Position numbers and translations under genes: made by a program. Below, in pieces: positions 1 to 7,932 of a DNA stretch of 64,000 nt. Every line of letters starts with the position of its first letter. The first letter of the stretch is position 1. The DNA is from Geodermatophilus siccatus. GTDB taxonomy: Bacteria; Actinomycetota; Actinomycetes; Mycobacteriales; Geodermatophilaceae. The notes beneath the pieces are model-generated. The model had not been told where the DNA came from. It worked only from the letters and a program-made list of their open reading frames with translations, and did no database searches. The stretch lies in contig NZ_FNHE01000006.1 of NCBI RefSeq assembly GCF_900103785.1, positions 247,546-311,545 of the forward strand. The letters are read 5' to 3'.

Positions 1-84
1 CCGTCCGGGGGCTCGCGCCGAGCGTGCGCGGCGCGAGGGGGACGGGGCCTTCCACTGCGGAGGGTGAGAGGACGCGGCCCTCCC

Positions 85-1803
85 TCAGGACGCGGGGAGA
101 ACTCCCTCCACCTGGGCGAGGGCCTGCCAGGTCGCCCGGCGGCGGGCCTGCTCCTCGGGGTCGGGCACCGGCAGCGAGGCCAGCAGCCGCTGGGTGTAGG
201 GGTGCCCGGGCGCGCCGAGCACCTCGGCACCGGTCCCCTCCTCGACCAGCCGGCCGCGGTGGAGCACCGCGATCCGGTCGGCGAGCAGGTCGACGACGGC
301 GAGGTCGTGGCTGATGAACAGGCACGCGAACCCGAGCTCGCGCTGCAGCTCGGCGAAGAGCTCGAGCACCCGCGCCTGCACCGACACGTCGAGGGCGGAG
401 GTGGGCTCGTCGGCGATGAGCAGCTCGGGGTCCAGCGCCAGCGACCGGGCGAGGCTGGCCCGCTGCCGCTGCCCGCCGGAGAGCTCGTGCGGGAAGCGGT
501 CGCCGAAGCTCCTCGGCAGCTGGACGGCCTCGAGCAGCTCGTCGACCCGGCCGCGGGCGGCGCGCGGGTCGTCGGCCCGGTCGTTGACCACCAGCGGCTC
601 GGCGACCGCCTCGGCGATGGTGAGCAGCGGGTTGAAGCTCGACGCCGGGTCCTGGAAGACGAAGCCGATCCGCCGGCGCACCGGCCGGAACGCCTTCTCC
701 CGGACCCCGTTCATCTCGGCGCCCAGGACCTGCAGCGACCCGCCGGTGACCTTCGTCAGACCGGCGATGGCGCGCCCGATCGTGGTCTTGCCGCTGCCGC
801 TCTCCCCGACCAGCCCGAGGACCTCCCCCGGCCGGATCGCGAAGCTGACGCCGTCGACGGCGACGAAGTCCGGACGCCGCAGCCGCCCCGGGTACACGAT
901 CCGCAGGTCGCGGGCCTCGACGACCGGCGCCGCGTCGGTCCAGCCGGCCGGCCGGCGGGACGCCCGCTCCTCCGCGCGGGCCCGGCCCTCCCCGAGGCGG
1001 GGCACCGAGGCCAGCAGCTGCTGGGTGTAGGGCTCCCGCGGCGCGGAGAACAGCGTCCGGACGTCGGCCTGCTCGACGACCCGCCCCTGGTACATGACCG
1101 CGACCCGGTCGGCCAGGTCGGCCACCACGCCCATGTTGTGGGTGATCAGCACGATGGCGGCGCCGAACTCGTCGCGGCAGCGGCGCAGCAGGTCGAGGAT
1201 CTCGGCCTGTACGGTGACGTCGAGGGCGGTGGTCGGCTCGTCGGCGATGATCACGCCGGGGTCGAGCACGAGCGCCTGGGCGATGACGATGCGCTGCTTC
1301 TGCCCGCCGGAGAACTGGTGCGGGTAGTGGTCGACCCGCTCCTCGGGGTCGGGGATGCCGACCCGCCGGAGGACGTCGATCGCCCTGGCGCGGGCCTCCT
1401 TGCGACTGATCCGCCCGTGCGCGCGCAGCCCCTCGGCGATCTGCCAGCCCACGGGGTAGACCGGGTTGAGCGCGGTCGACGGCTCCTGGAACACCATGGC
1501 GGCGTCCCGCCCCCGCACCTCCCCCAGCTGACGGCGGGACAGCGTGACGACGTCGTGCTGCTCGGCGCCGTCCCGGCTGCGCAGCAGCACGGCCCCGCGG
1601 GTGGTGGCGGTCTCCGGCAGCAGACCGAGGATGCTGCGCGCGGTCACCGTCTTGCCGCTGCCGCTCTCGCCCACGACGGCGAGCACCTCGCCGGCGGCGA
1701 CCGACAGGCTCACCCCCTGGACGGCGGCGATGGTCCCGGCGTCGGTGGCGAAGGCGACCGACAGGTCGTCGATGGCGACGACGTCCTCGCGTGCGGTGGT
1801 CAT
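85..1803 (-). CDS. Dipeptide/oligopeptide ABC importer, two ATPase domains in one chain (DppD-DppF type)
   Basis: The 572-residue cytoplasmic protein would power peptide import. It has two complete nucleotide-binding domains. The first has Walker A GESGSGKT near residue 45, a signature FSGGQKQR and Walker B VIIADEP. The second half repeats all of these (GESGSGKT, LSGGQRQR, LLIADEP). Each domain ends in the peptide-transporter C-terminal motif (EPYTQQLL, HPYTQRLL). In most bacteria these are two proteins, DppD and DppF; the fused form is common in actinobacteria. The ATG overlaps the upstream permease stop as ATGA, so translation is probably coupled. It is the last gene of a minus-strand operon: binding protein, two permeases, ATPase. 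A weak copy of the dispersed hairpin element (about 20-84) follows the stop. Peptide specificity cannot be read from sequence; nickel or other oligopeptide substrates are possible. Confidence 0.93.
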   Translation of the reverse strand: MTTAREDVVAIDDLSVAFATDAGTIAAVQGVSLSVAAGEVLAVVGESGSGKTVTARSILGLLPETATTRGAVLLRSRDGAEQHDVVTLSRRQLGEVRGRDAAMVFQEPSTALNPVYPVGWQIAEGLRAHGRISRKEARARAIDVLRRVGIPDPEERVDHYPHQFSGGQKQRIVIAQALVLDPGVIIADEPTTALDVTVQAEILDLLRRCRDEFGAAIVLITHNMGVVADLADRVAVMYQGRVVEQADVRTLFSAPREPYTQQLLASVPRLGEGRARAEERASRRPAGWTDAAPVVEARDLRIVYPGRLRRPDFVAVDGVSFAIRPGEVLGLVGESGSGKTTIGRAIAGLTKVTGGSLQVLGAEMNGVREKAFRPVRRRIGFVFQDPASSFNPLLTIAEAVAEPLVVNDRADDPRAARGRVDELLEAVQLPRSFGDRFPHELSGGQRQRASLARSLALDPELLIADEPTSALDVSVQARVLELFAELQRELGFACLFISHDLAVVDLLADRIAVLHRGRLVEEGTGAEVLGAPGHPYTQRLLASLPVPDPEEQARRRATWQALAQVEGVLPAS

Positions 1804-2858
1804 CGGTGGGTCTCCTCGATCCCGTCCAGGCCGCCCGGGCCCGCGTCCAGCGCACCGCCGGGCACGACCGGCGTCTCCGCGGTGTCCGCCGACCCCGCGG
1901 CGCGGCGGCTGCGCAGCCGGGGGTCGGCCAGGTCGTTGAGGCTCTCGCCGACCAGGGTCAGCCCGAGCACGACCAGCACGATCGCCAGGCCGGGGAAGAT
2001 CGACGTCCACCAGATGCCGCTGGTGACGTCGGACAGGGCGGCGTTGAGGTCGTAGCCCCACTCCGCGGCCGCCGTCGGCTCGATGCCGAAGCCGAGGAAC
2101 CCCAGCCCGGCGAGGGTCAGGATCGCCTCGGAGGCGTTGAGCGTGAGGATCAGCGGCAGCGTGCGGGTGGCGTTGCGCAGCACGTGCCGGGTCATGATCC
2201 GCCAGTGCCCGGCCCCGACCACGCGGGCGGACTCGACGAAGGCCTCGTTCTTGATCCGCACCGTCTCGGCACGGACCACGCGGAAGTACTGCGGGATGAA
2301 CACCACGGTGATCGAGATCGCCGCGGCCAGGATGCCGCCGAACAGGCTGGACTGCCCGCCGCTGATCACGATCGCCATGACGATGGCCAGCAGCAGCGAG
2401 GGGAAGGCGTAGACCGCGTCGCAGACCACGACCAGCACGCGGTCCAGCCAGCCGCCGAAGTAGCCCGACACCAGGCCGAGCAGGACGCCGGCGAACAGCG
2501 AGAGCACGATCGCGACGAGGATCACCAGGATCGCGGTGCGCGAGCCGTGGACCACCCGGGAGAGCACGTCGTAGCCGCCGACGGTGGTGCCCAGCCAGTG
2601 CTCGGCCGACGGCGGCTGCTGCGCGCCGAACGGTCCGTCGGCGTCGCGCAGCTGGGCGTGCCCGTAGGGCGCCAGCAGCGGGGCGAACAGCGCGGTCAGC
2701 AGGAACAGGCCGGTGAGCATCAGGCCGGCGACGAGCATGCCGCGCTGCAGCCCGACGCTCTGCCGCAGCTGGTGGACGACGGGCAGCCGGCGCCATCCCC
2801 GTCGGGACGGGTCGGTGCGGGGCGCGTCCTCGGGAGGAGCGGTCACGGAGGTGGCCAT
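1800..2858 (-). CDS. Peptide ABC transporter permease, DppC type
   Basis: This 352-residue inner-membrane permease would form half of the translocation pore. It has a cytoplasmic N-terminal arm, a first hydrophobic segment (MLVAGLMLTGLFLLTALFAP), then a periplasmic stretch with LGTTVGGYDVLSRVVHGSRT. That stretch and the following EAA-loop region (ESARVVGAGHWRIMTRHVLRN) are typical of the OppC/DppC group. The ATG lies one base inside the stop of the DppB-type gene (TGATG), and the stop overlaps the ATPase start by four bases. The three genes are therefore almost certainly co-translated. Family assignment is firm; substrate is inferred only from the family. Confidence 0.92.
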   Translation of the reverse strand: MATSVTAPPEDAPRTDPSRRGWRRLPVVHQLRQSVGLQRGMLVAGLMLTGLFLLTALFAPLLAPYGHAQLRDADGPFGAQQPPSAEHWLGTTVGGYDVLSRVVHGSRTAILVILVAIVLSLFAGVLLGLVSGYFGGWLDRVLVVVCDAVYAFPSLLLAIVMAIVISGGQSSLFGGILAAAISITVVFIPQYFRVVRAETVRIKNEAFVESARVVGAGHWRIMTRHVLRNATRTLPLILTLNASEAILTLAGLGFLGFGIEPTAAAEWGYDLNAALSDVTSGIWWTSIFPGLAIVLVVLGLTLVGESLNDLADPRLRSRRAAGSADTAETPVVPGGALDAGPGGLDGIEETHR

Positions 2859-3958
2859 CAGTACCTCACCCGGGGGTCGATGAGCGCGGCGATGACGTCG
2901 ACGACGAAGTTGGTGACCGCGACGATGACCGCGAGCAGCGCGACGATGCCCTGCACGGCCACGAAGTCGCGGGCCTGCAGGTACTGCGCCAGCTGGAACC
3001 CCAGGCCCTTCCACTCGAAGGTCGTCTCGGTGAGCACCGCGCCGCCCATGAGCAGCGCGACCTGCAGGCCGATCACCGTGATGATCGGGATGAGCGCCGG
3101 GCGGTAGGCGTGCTTGCGCAGCAGCCGGCGCTCGGCGACCCCGCGGGAGCGGGCGGCCTCGACGTATCCCGTGCCGAGCGTGCCGATGACGTTGGTGCGC
3201 ACCAGCCGCAGGAACACCCCGGCGGTGAGCAGGCCGAGCGCGACGGCCGGCAGCACCGCGTGCTCCAGGACGTCGAGCACGACCTCGCTGTCGCCCAGGC
3301 GCAGGGCGTCGACGAGGTAGATGCCGGTGGGGTCGTCGAGGAACTGCAGTTCGATCTCGGCGCGGGTCGAGGCCCGGCCGGCGACCGGCAGCCAGCCCAG
3401 CCCACTGGCGAAGACGAGCTTGAGCACCAGCCCGGCGAAGAAGACCGGGGTGGCGTAGCAGAGGATCGCGAAGACCCGCAGGACGGCGTCGGGCCACCGG
3501 TCGCGGGCGTAGGCGGCCAGCCGGCCGAGCGGGATGCCGACGGCGAAGGCCACGACCAGCGCGTAGACCGCCAGCTCGAGGGTCGCCGTCCCGAAGGTGG
3601 TGAGCACCTCGGTGACCGGGCGGCGGTCGGACAGCGTCGTCCCGAAGTCGCCGGTGAAGACGTTGCCGAGGTACTCGAGGTACTGCACGAACAGGGGCCG
3701 GTCGTACCCGGCCTCGCTCACCCGCTGGGCGAGCTCCTCGGCGGTCAGCCGACCGCCCAGCGCCGCGGTGATCGGGTCACCGGTCGAGCGCATCAGGAAG
3801 AAGACCGTCGTCACCAGGATGAACACGGTGGGGATGATCAGCAGGAAGCGGACGAGGACGTAGCTCCCCAGTCCCCCGCTGCCGCGGCGGCTGCGTGCCG
3901 CCGGTGCGTCCTCCTGGGCCGGGTCGCCGGCCGCGAGCTCGGTCGCTGCTGTGGTCAT
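2858..3958 (-). CDS. Peptide ABC transporter permease, DppB type
   Basis: This is a 366-residue membrane permease, partner of the DppC-type protein. It shows the DppB layout: an N-terminal membrane helix (FLLIIPTVFILVTTVFFLMR), a long extracytoplasmic region with GDFGTTLSDRRPV, then five helices and an EAA loop (EAARSRGVAERRLLRKHAYRPALIPIITVIG). I chose the ATG at 3958 because a GGAAG ribosome site lies about eight bases upstream. An in-frame ATG at 3976 would add six residues but contains that site inside the gene. The gene is separated from the upstream binding-protein gene by 93 bases holding a strong hairpin. Confidence 0.92.
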   Translation of the reverse strand: MTTAATELAAGDPAQEDAPAARSRRGSGGLGSYVLVRFLLIIPTVFILVTTVFFLMRSTGDPITAALGGRLTAEELAQRVSEAGYDRPLFVQYLEYLGNVFTGDFGTTLSDRRPVTEVLTTFGTATLELAVYALVVAFAVGIPLGRLAAYARDRWPDAVLRVFAILCYATPVFFAGLVLKLVFASGLGWLPVAGRASTRAEIELQFLDDPTGIYLVDALRLGDSEVVLDVLEHAVLPAVALGLLTAGVFLRLVRTNVIGTLGTGYVEAARSRGVAERRLLRKHAYRPALIPIITVIGLQVALLMGGAVLTETTFEWKGLGFQLAQYLQARDFVAVQGIVALLAVIVAVTNFVVDVIAALIDPRVRY

Positions 3959-3979
3959 GCCATCACTTCCGCACATGGA

Positions 3980-4022
3980 GGCCCCGGGTGGCCCCGCCGT
4001 GGCGGCGGGGTCACCCGGGGCC
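3980..4022 (-). promoter_or_regulatory. Strong intercistronic hairpin between binding protein and permease genes
   Basis: A 20-bp stem (3980-3999 with 4003-4022) has one G/A mismatch and a three-base loop. It sits between the stop of the solute-binding protein gene and the first permease gene. In ABC importer operons such hairpins often act as partial terminators or RNA stabilisers, giving more binding protein than permease. No T-tract follows, so a stabiliser or attenuator role is inferred. Confidence 0.6.
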
Positions 4023-4051
4023 GGTGTCGCTACCTTCTCAGGCCGGTCCGG

Positions 4052-5698
4052 TCAGCCCTGGCTCAGGGCCCCGTAGCGGAACTTGAAGGACGGGTCCAGC
4101 GTGTCCGCCGCACCCTCCACCCCGGTCCGGACGACCGCGACCTGGGCGCCCTGCAGGTAGGGCAGCGTGGACAGGTCCTGCGCCTCGAGCTGCTGGATCT
4201 GCTCGATGAGGGCCTGGCGCGCGGCCGGGTCCGGCGTGGTCGCCTGCTGCAGGATCAGGTCGTTGACCTGCGGGTTGCTGTAGTGGTTGGCGAGGAAGTT
4301 CTCCGTCAGGAAGAACGGCGTCAGGTAGTTGTCGGCGTCGGAGTAGTCCGGGAACCAGCCCAGCTGGTAGGCCGGGTAGACGTCGGCGACGCGGTCCTCG
4401 GAGTACTGCACCCACTCGGTGGTCTGCAGGTCGACCGTGAACAGCCCGCTGGACTCCAGCTGGTCCTTGATCAGGGCGTACTCGTCACCGGAGGACGGCC
4501 CGTAGTGGTCGTTGGAGTACTGCAGGGACAGCTGCACCGGGGTCGTCACGCCCGCGGCCTGCAGCACCTGGGTGGCCTTGTCGGCGTCCGGGCCACCGTT
4601 GCCGTCGCCGTAGAGGTCCTGCAGCGGCGTGATCGCGCCGGTGAGGCCGTCGGGCACGTGCGAGTACAGCGGGGTGTAGGTGCCCCGGTAGACCTGGTCG
4701 GCGATCTCCTGGCGGTCGATCAGGTGGGCCATGGCCTGGCGGACCGCCTGCGCCTTGGCCGGGTCGGCCTCCGGCGTGGTCGCACCGTAGGGCTGGGTGT
4801 TGAAGTTGAAGACGATGTAGCGGATCTCGCCGCCGGGGCCGTCCACGACCTCGACCTGGTCGTTGCCGCGCAGGTCGTCGATGTCGGTCGCCGACAGGCT
4901 GCGGAAGGCGACATCGATGTTGCCCTCCTCGATGTCGAGCTTGAGGTTCGAGGAGTCGGCGTAGTAGCGGACGTTGACCTGCGAGGTCGCCGGCTGGCCC
5001 AGCAGCCCCTGGTACTCGGGGTTGGCCTCGTACGAGATCAGGTTGTTCTGGTCGTAGTTGGTGATCACGTACGGCCCCGCGAAGGCGTTGCCGTCGACGA
5101 TCTCCTGGTCCGGGGTCAGCGCGGTCGCCGAGAAGACCTCCTCGTCGACGATCGGGCCGGCCGGGCTGGACAGGATCTGCGGGAACGTCTGGTCGTTGCC
5201 GCTGGCCAGGTTGAACACGACCGTGGTGGGGTCCGGGGTGTCAACGCCGGCGAGGTTGGCCAGCAGCGCGGCGGGACCGTTCGGGTCGTTGATGGCGACC
5301 ATCCGGTCGAAGGTGAACTTCACGTCCGACGAGGTCAGCTCGTGGCCGTTGGCGAAGGTCAGGCCCGGCTTGAGGGTGACCGTGTACTGGGTCGGCGAGG
5401 TGAACTCGGCCGACTGGGCGATGTCCGGCTCGACGTCCGGGCTGCCGTAGTTGGTGTTCATCAGGAACGGGAACACCTGGTTCATCACGGCGAACGAGCC
5501 GTTGTCGTACGAACCCGCGGGGTCGATCGTGGTGATCTTGTCGCTGGTGCCGATCGTCAGCGCGTCCCCGCCACCGCCGCCGCCGGAACCGCCGCCCTCG
5601 TCGCCACCGCCGCCGCACGCGGCCAGGGCCAGTGCGGTCACCGCGAGGCCCGCTGTGGCGACGCGCGTGCGCCGCCCACCCGTCGAAACGGAAGTCAT
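4052..5698 (-). CDS. Peptide ABC transporter solute-binding lipoprotein (DppA/OppA family)
   Basis: This 548-residue lipoprotein of the SBP_bac_5 family would capture peptides outside the membrane and deliver them to the two permeases downstream. The N-terminus has a basic stretch (GGRRTR), a hydrophobic core and the lipobox LAAC with the lipidated Cys at residue 28. A flexible Gly/Ser linker follows. The body carries family motifs such as SDVKFTFDRM and YSNPQVNDLILQQ. It is the first gene of the importer operon and is followed by the strong hairpin at 3980-4022, consistent with its being the most abundant product. Confidence 0.93.
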   Translation of the reverse strand: MTSVSTGGRRTRVATAGLAVTALALAACGGGGDEGGGSGGGGGGDALTIGTSDKITTIDPAGSYDNGSFAVMNQVFPFLMNTNYGSPDVEPDIAQSAEFTSPTQYTVTLKPGLTFANGHELTSSDVKFTFDRMVAINDPNGPAALLANLAGVDTPDPTTVVFNLASGNDQTFPQILSSPAGPIVDEEVFSATALTPDQEIVDGNAFAGPYVITNYDQNNLISYEANPEYQGLLGQPATSQVNVRYYADSSNLKLDIEEGNIDVAFRSLSATDIDDLRGNDQVEVVDGPGGEIRYIVFNFNTQPYGATTPEADPAKAQAVRQAMAHLIDRQEIADQVYRGTYTPLYSHVPDGLTGAITPLQDLYGDGNGGPDADKATQVLQAAGVTTPVQLSLQYSNDHYGPSSGDEYALIKDQLESSGLFTVDLQTTEWVQYSEDRVADVYPAYQLGWFPDYSDADNYLTPFFLTENFLANHYSNPQVNDLILQQATTPDPAARQALIEQIQQLEAQDLSTLPYLQGAQVAVVRTGVEGAADTLDPSFKFRYGALSQG

Positions 5699-5897
5699 CC
5701 GCCTACCTTCACTTCTTCCTGAGGACCCGCGTGGACGCCGAACAGAACGTGCGTCATCCCGGGCCGTGGGTGTCGATCACCCATGCGTAGCACGGGCGCC
5801 GCGCCTTCCCGAAGGTCCGCAGGCGACCGTTACGCGCTCGTGACTGCCGCACCCGAGCCGGGGAGGACGGGCGGCCCCCTGCAGGGTCCCGCCGCCG

Positions 5898-5953
5898 GGC
5901 CCCGTCCCGGGCCCCGCCCTGAGCTCGCGGAGGGTGGGGAGGACGGGGTCCTT
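5898..5953 (-). repeat. Dispersed hairpin element (copy behind recR)
   Basis: Read on the minus strand, it starts two bases after the recR stop and has the family pattern GGACCCCGTCC, then an inner CCCCACCC/GGGCGGGG arm pair, then GGGACGGGGCC. The same layout recurs behind several other genes here (14960, 31037, 33927, 41550). It may serve as the recR terminator. Confidence 0.6.
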
Positions 5954-5955
5954 CT

Positions 5956-6555
5956 TCAGGCGTCGATGCGGCGACGGCCCTCGAACGCCCGACCCAGCGT
6001 GACCTCGTCGGCGTACTCGAGGTCGCCGCCCACGGGCAGGCCGCTGGCCAGCCGGGAGACCGCCAGCCCCAGCGGGCCGACCAGGCGGGCCAGGTAGGCG
6101 GCGGTCGCCTCGCCCTCGAGGTTGGGGTCGGTGGCGATGATCAGCTCGGTCACCGTGCCGTTCATCAGCCGGGTCATGAGCTCCTTGACCCGCAGGTCGT
6201 CGGGGCCGATGCCCTCGATCGGGCTGATCGCGCCGCCGAGCACGTGGTAGCGGCCGCGGAACTCGCGGGTGCGCTCGATCGCGACGACGTCCTTGGGCTC
6301 CTCGACGACGCAGATGACGTCGTCGGCCCGCCGCGGGTCGCGGCAGATGCGGCACTGCTCGCCCTCGGCGACGTTGTAGCAGGTGCTGCAGAACCGGACC
6401 TCGGCCTGCACGCGCTGCAGCGCCGCGACCAGCCGGCCGACGTCGGCCGACTCGGCCGCCAGCAGGTGGAACGCGATGCGCTGGGCGCTCTTCGGCCCGA
6501 CGCCGGGCAGCCGGCCGAGCTCGTCGATGAGGTCCTGGACGGCCCCCTCGTACAC
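5956..6555 (-). CDS. recR: Recombination mediator protein RecR
   Basis: The 199-residue product helps load RecA on gapped DNA in the RecFOR pathway. It has the helix-hairpin-helix ([18 protein letters not shown]), a four-cysteine zinc finger ([16 protein letters not shown]), and a Toprim domain starting [17 protein letters not shown] with the later [15 protein letters not shown] chose the GTG at 6555 ([15 protein letters not shown]) because this gives the usual RecR length and N-terminus and follows a GAGAGGG ribosome site. Longer in-frame starts would add an unconserved arm. It lies 46 bases downstream of the YbaB gene, the usual pairing. Confidence 0.97.
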   Translation of the reverse strand: MYEGAVQDLIDELGRLPGVGPKSAQRIAFHLLAAESADVGRLVAALQRVQAEVRFCSTCYNVAEGEQCRICRDPRRADDVICVVEEPKDVVAIERTREFRGRYHVLGGAISPIEGIGPDDLRVKELMTRLMNGTVTELIIATDPNLEGEATAAYLARLVGPLGLAVSRLASGLPVGGDLEYADEVTLGRAFEGRRRIDA

Positions 6556-6601
6556 GGTGTCCCTCTCGTCGGGGCGGGGTGGGCGGGAAGGGCGCGCGGC
6601 C

Positions 6602-6937
6602 TCAGAGGCCGGGCAGCCCCAGGCCGCCACCGAGGCCGCCGGCGAGCGGCCCCATGCGGCTGGCGGTGAGCTCGTTGACGGCGCGGGAGGCGTCGCGGAA
6701 GGCCGCGACGACGAGGTCCTGCAGGCTCTCGACGTCGTCCGGGTCGACGGCGGCGGGCGCGATCGTCACCGCGGTGACCTCGCCCTGGCCGGTCATCGTG
6801 ACGCTGACCAGGCCGCCGCCGGCCGTGCCGGTGACCTCCTCCTGCGCGAGCTGCTCCTGCGCGGCAGCCAGCTGCTGCTGCATCTGCTGCGCCTGCTCGA
6901 GCAGGCGTGCCATGTCGGGCTGGCCTCCGGGGAACAT
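6602..6937 (-). CDS. YbaB/EbfC family nucleoid-associated DNA-binding protein
   Basis: A 111-residue small DNA-binding protein that normally sits between dnaX and recR. The N-terminal coiled helix ([21 protein letters not shown]) and the central strand region ([22 protein letters not shown]) are typical, and the C-terminus is Gly/Leu-rich. The ATG at 6937 (MFPGGQPDM) matches the family N-terminus. A second in-frame ATG at 6913 has a better-placed GGAGG, so the true start may be nine codons later. Here the gene is cut off from dnaX by an ArsR/SRPBCC pair on the other strand. Confidence 0.92.
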   Translation of the reverse strand: MFPGGQPDMARLLEQAQQMQQQLAAAQEQLAQEEVTGTAGGGLVSVTMTGQGEVTAVTIAPAAVDPDDVESLQDLVVAAFRDASRAVNELTASRMGPLAGGLGGGLGLPGL

Positions 6938-6986
6938 GACCCGAGAGTAGGCCGAGGGACCGACACGTGCGGGGACCTCGGCGTCC

Positions 6987-7002
6987 TCAACCAACCGGTT
7001 GA
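6987..7002. promoter_or_regulatory. Operator-like inverted repeat 1 (ArsR-type)
   Basis: TCAACC-N4-GGTTGA, perfect six-base arms around AACC. It is one of two identical-format sites in the 128-bp gap between ybaB and the ArsR gene. Probable binding site of the adjacent repressor. Confidence 0.6.
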
Positions 7003-7032
7003 CAACTCCGCCGGACGGGTCCACGCTCTTCC

Positions 7033-7048
7033 TCAACCGAATGGTTGA
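7033..7048. promoter_or_regulatory. Operator-like inverted repeat 2 (ArsR-type)
   Basis: TCAACC-N4-GGTTGA around GAAT; the arms extend to nine bases each (TCCTCAACC / GGTTGAGGA). It ends 17 bases before the ArsR ATG and abuts the ribosome site. Its centre is 46 bp from that of the first site. Confidence 0.65.
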
Positions 7049-7065
7049 GGAAGGGAGGACACCCG

Positions 7066-7443
7066 ATGGCCGCCGATCCGCTCTCCCGGGTCTTCGCGGC
7101 CCTGGCCGACCCCACCCGGCGCGACATGGTCGCCCGGCTGGCGGGAGCCGACGCCACCGTCGGCGAGCTCGCCGAGCCCTACGACGTGAGCGTCCAGGCC
7201 GTCTCCAAGCACCTGCGGGTGCTCGAGGACGCCGGCCTGGTCAGCCGCAGCCGCGACGCCCAGCGGCGTCCGGTGCACCTCGAGGCCGAGGTCCTCGACC
7301 TCATGACGACGTGGATCGAGCGCTACCGGCGGCAGGCCGAGGAGCGCTACCGCCGTCTCGACGACGTCCTGGCGTCCATGCCGGACGACGTCTCCCCCAC
7401 CCACCCCACCGACGACACCACCCCTGGAGGGAACCCGTCATGA
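7066..7443 (+). CDS. ArsR-family winged-helix transcriptional regulator
   Basis: A 125-residue repressor of the ArsR/SmtB fold. Its helix-turn-helix reads [24 protein letters not shown], after the family N-terminus [13 protein letters not shown]. No metal-binding cysteines are visible, so it belongs to the non-metal subgroup usually paired with SRPBCC/AHSA1 proteins. The ATG at 7066 follows GGGAGGA. The stop overlaps the downstream ATG by four bases (ATGA). Two inverted repeats just upstream suggest it represses its own operon, and possibly ybaB on the other strand. Confidence 0.93.
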   Translation: MAADPLSRVFAALADPTRRDMVARLAGADATVGELAEPYDVSVQAVSKHLRVLEDAGLVSRSRDAQRRPVHLEAEVLDLMTTWIERYRRQAEERYRRLDDVLASMPDDVSPTHPTDDTTPGGNPS

Positions 7444-7922
7444 GCACCACCACGCACGAGACCCGGATCGACGTCGACCCCGACGTCCCCCTGGTCCGCA
7501 TCACCCGCGAGTTCGACGCCCCGCCCGCGAAGGTGTTCCGCGCGCACACCGACCCCGAGCTGGTCGCGCGGTGGCTGGGCCCGCGCGGCCTGGAGATGTC
7601 GATCGACCACTACGACTGCCGCACCGGCGGCTCCTACCGGTACGTCCACCGGCGGGGCGACGAGGAGTACGGCTTCCACGGCTCCTTCCACGAGGTGCGG
7701 CCCGACGAGCTGATCGTGCAGACGTTCACCTTCGAGGGCGAGCCGGACGGCGTCGCGCTGGAGAAGCTCGTCCTCGAGGACCTCGGCGACGGCCGCACCC
7801 GGCTCACCTCGACCTCGCTCGTCGACTCCTTCGCCGCCCGCGACGCGTTCGTGGCCAGCGGCATGGAGGTCGGCGTCCGCGAGGGCTACGAGCGCCTCGA
7901 CGAGGTCCTCGCCCAGGGCTGA
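7440..7922 (+). CDS. SRPBCC (AHSA1-like) domain protein
   Basis: 160 residues of the START/AHSA1 fold, a hydrophobic-cavity domain with no catalytic signature. Motifs are the N-terminal REFDAPPAKVFRAHTDPELVARWLGPRG and central GGSYRYVH and GFHGSFHEV. These proteins are very commonly encoded beside ArsR regulators, as here, and the pair is translationally coupled. The ligand is unknown. It converges on dnaX with only about ten bases between the two stops. Confidence 0.92.
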   Translation: MSTTTHETRIDVDPDVPLVRITREFDAPPAKVFRAHTDPELVARWLGPRGLEMSIDHYDCRTGGSYRYVHRRGDEEYGFHGSFHEVRPDELIVQTFTFEGEPDGVALEKLVLEDLGDGRTRLTSTSLVDSFAARDAFVASGMEVGVREGYERLDEVLAQG

Positions 7923-7932
7923 GGCAGCGGCC

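Noticed and set aside
64..5722. Long open frames on the plus strand opposite the peptide importer
   Set aside because: They are Arg/Gly/Asp/Val-rich mirror frames of real genes with clear families; at this GC content stops are rare on the antisense strand.
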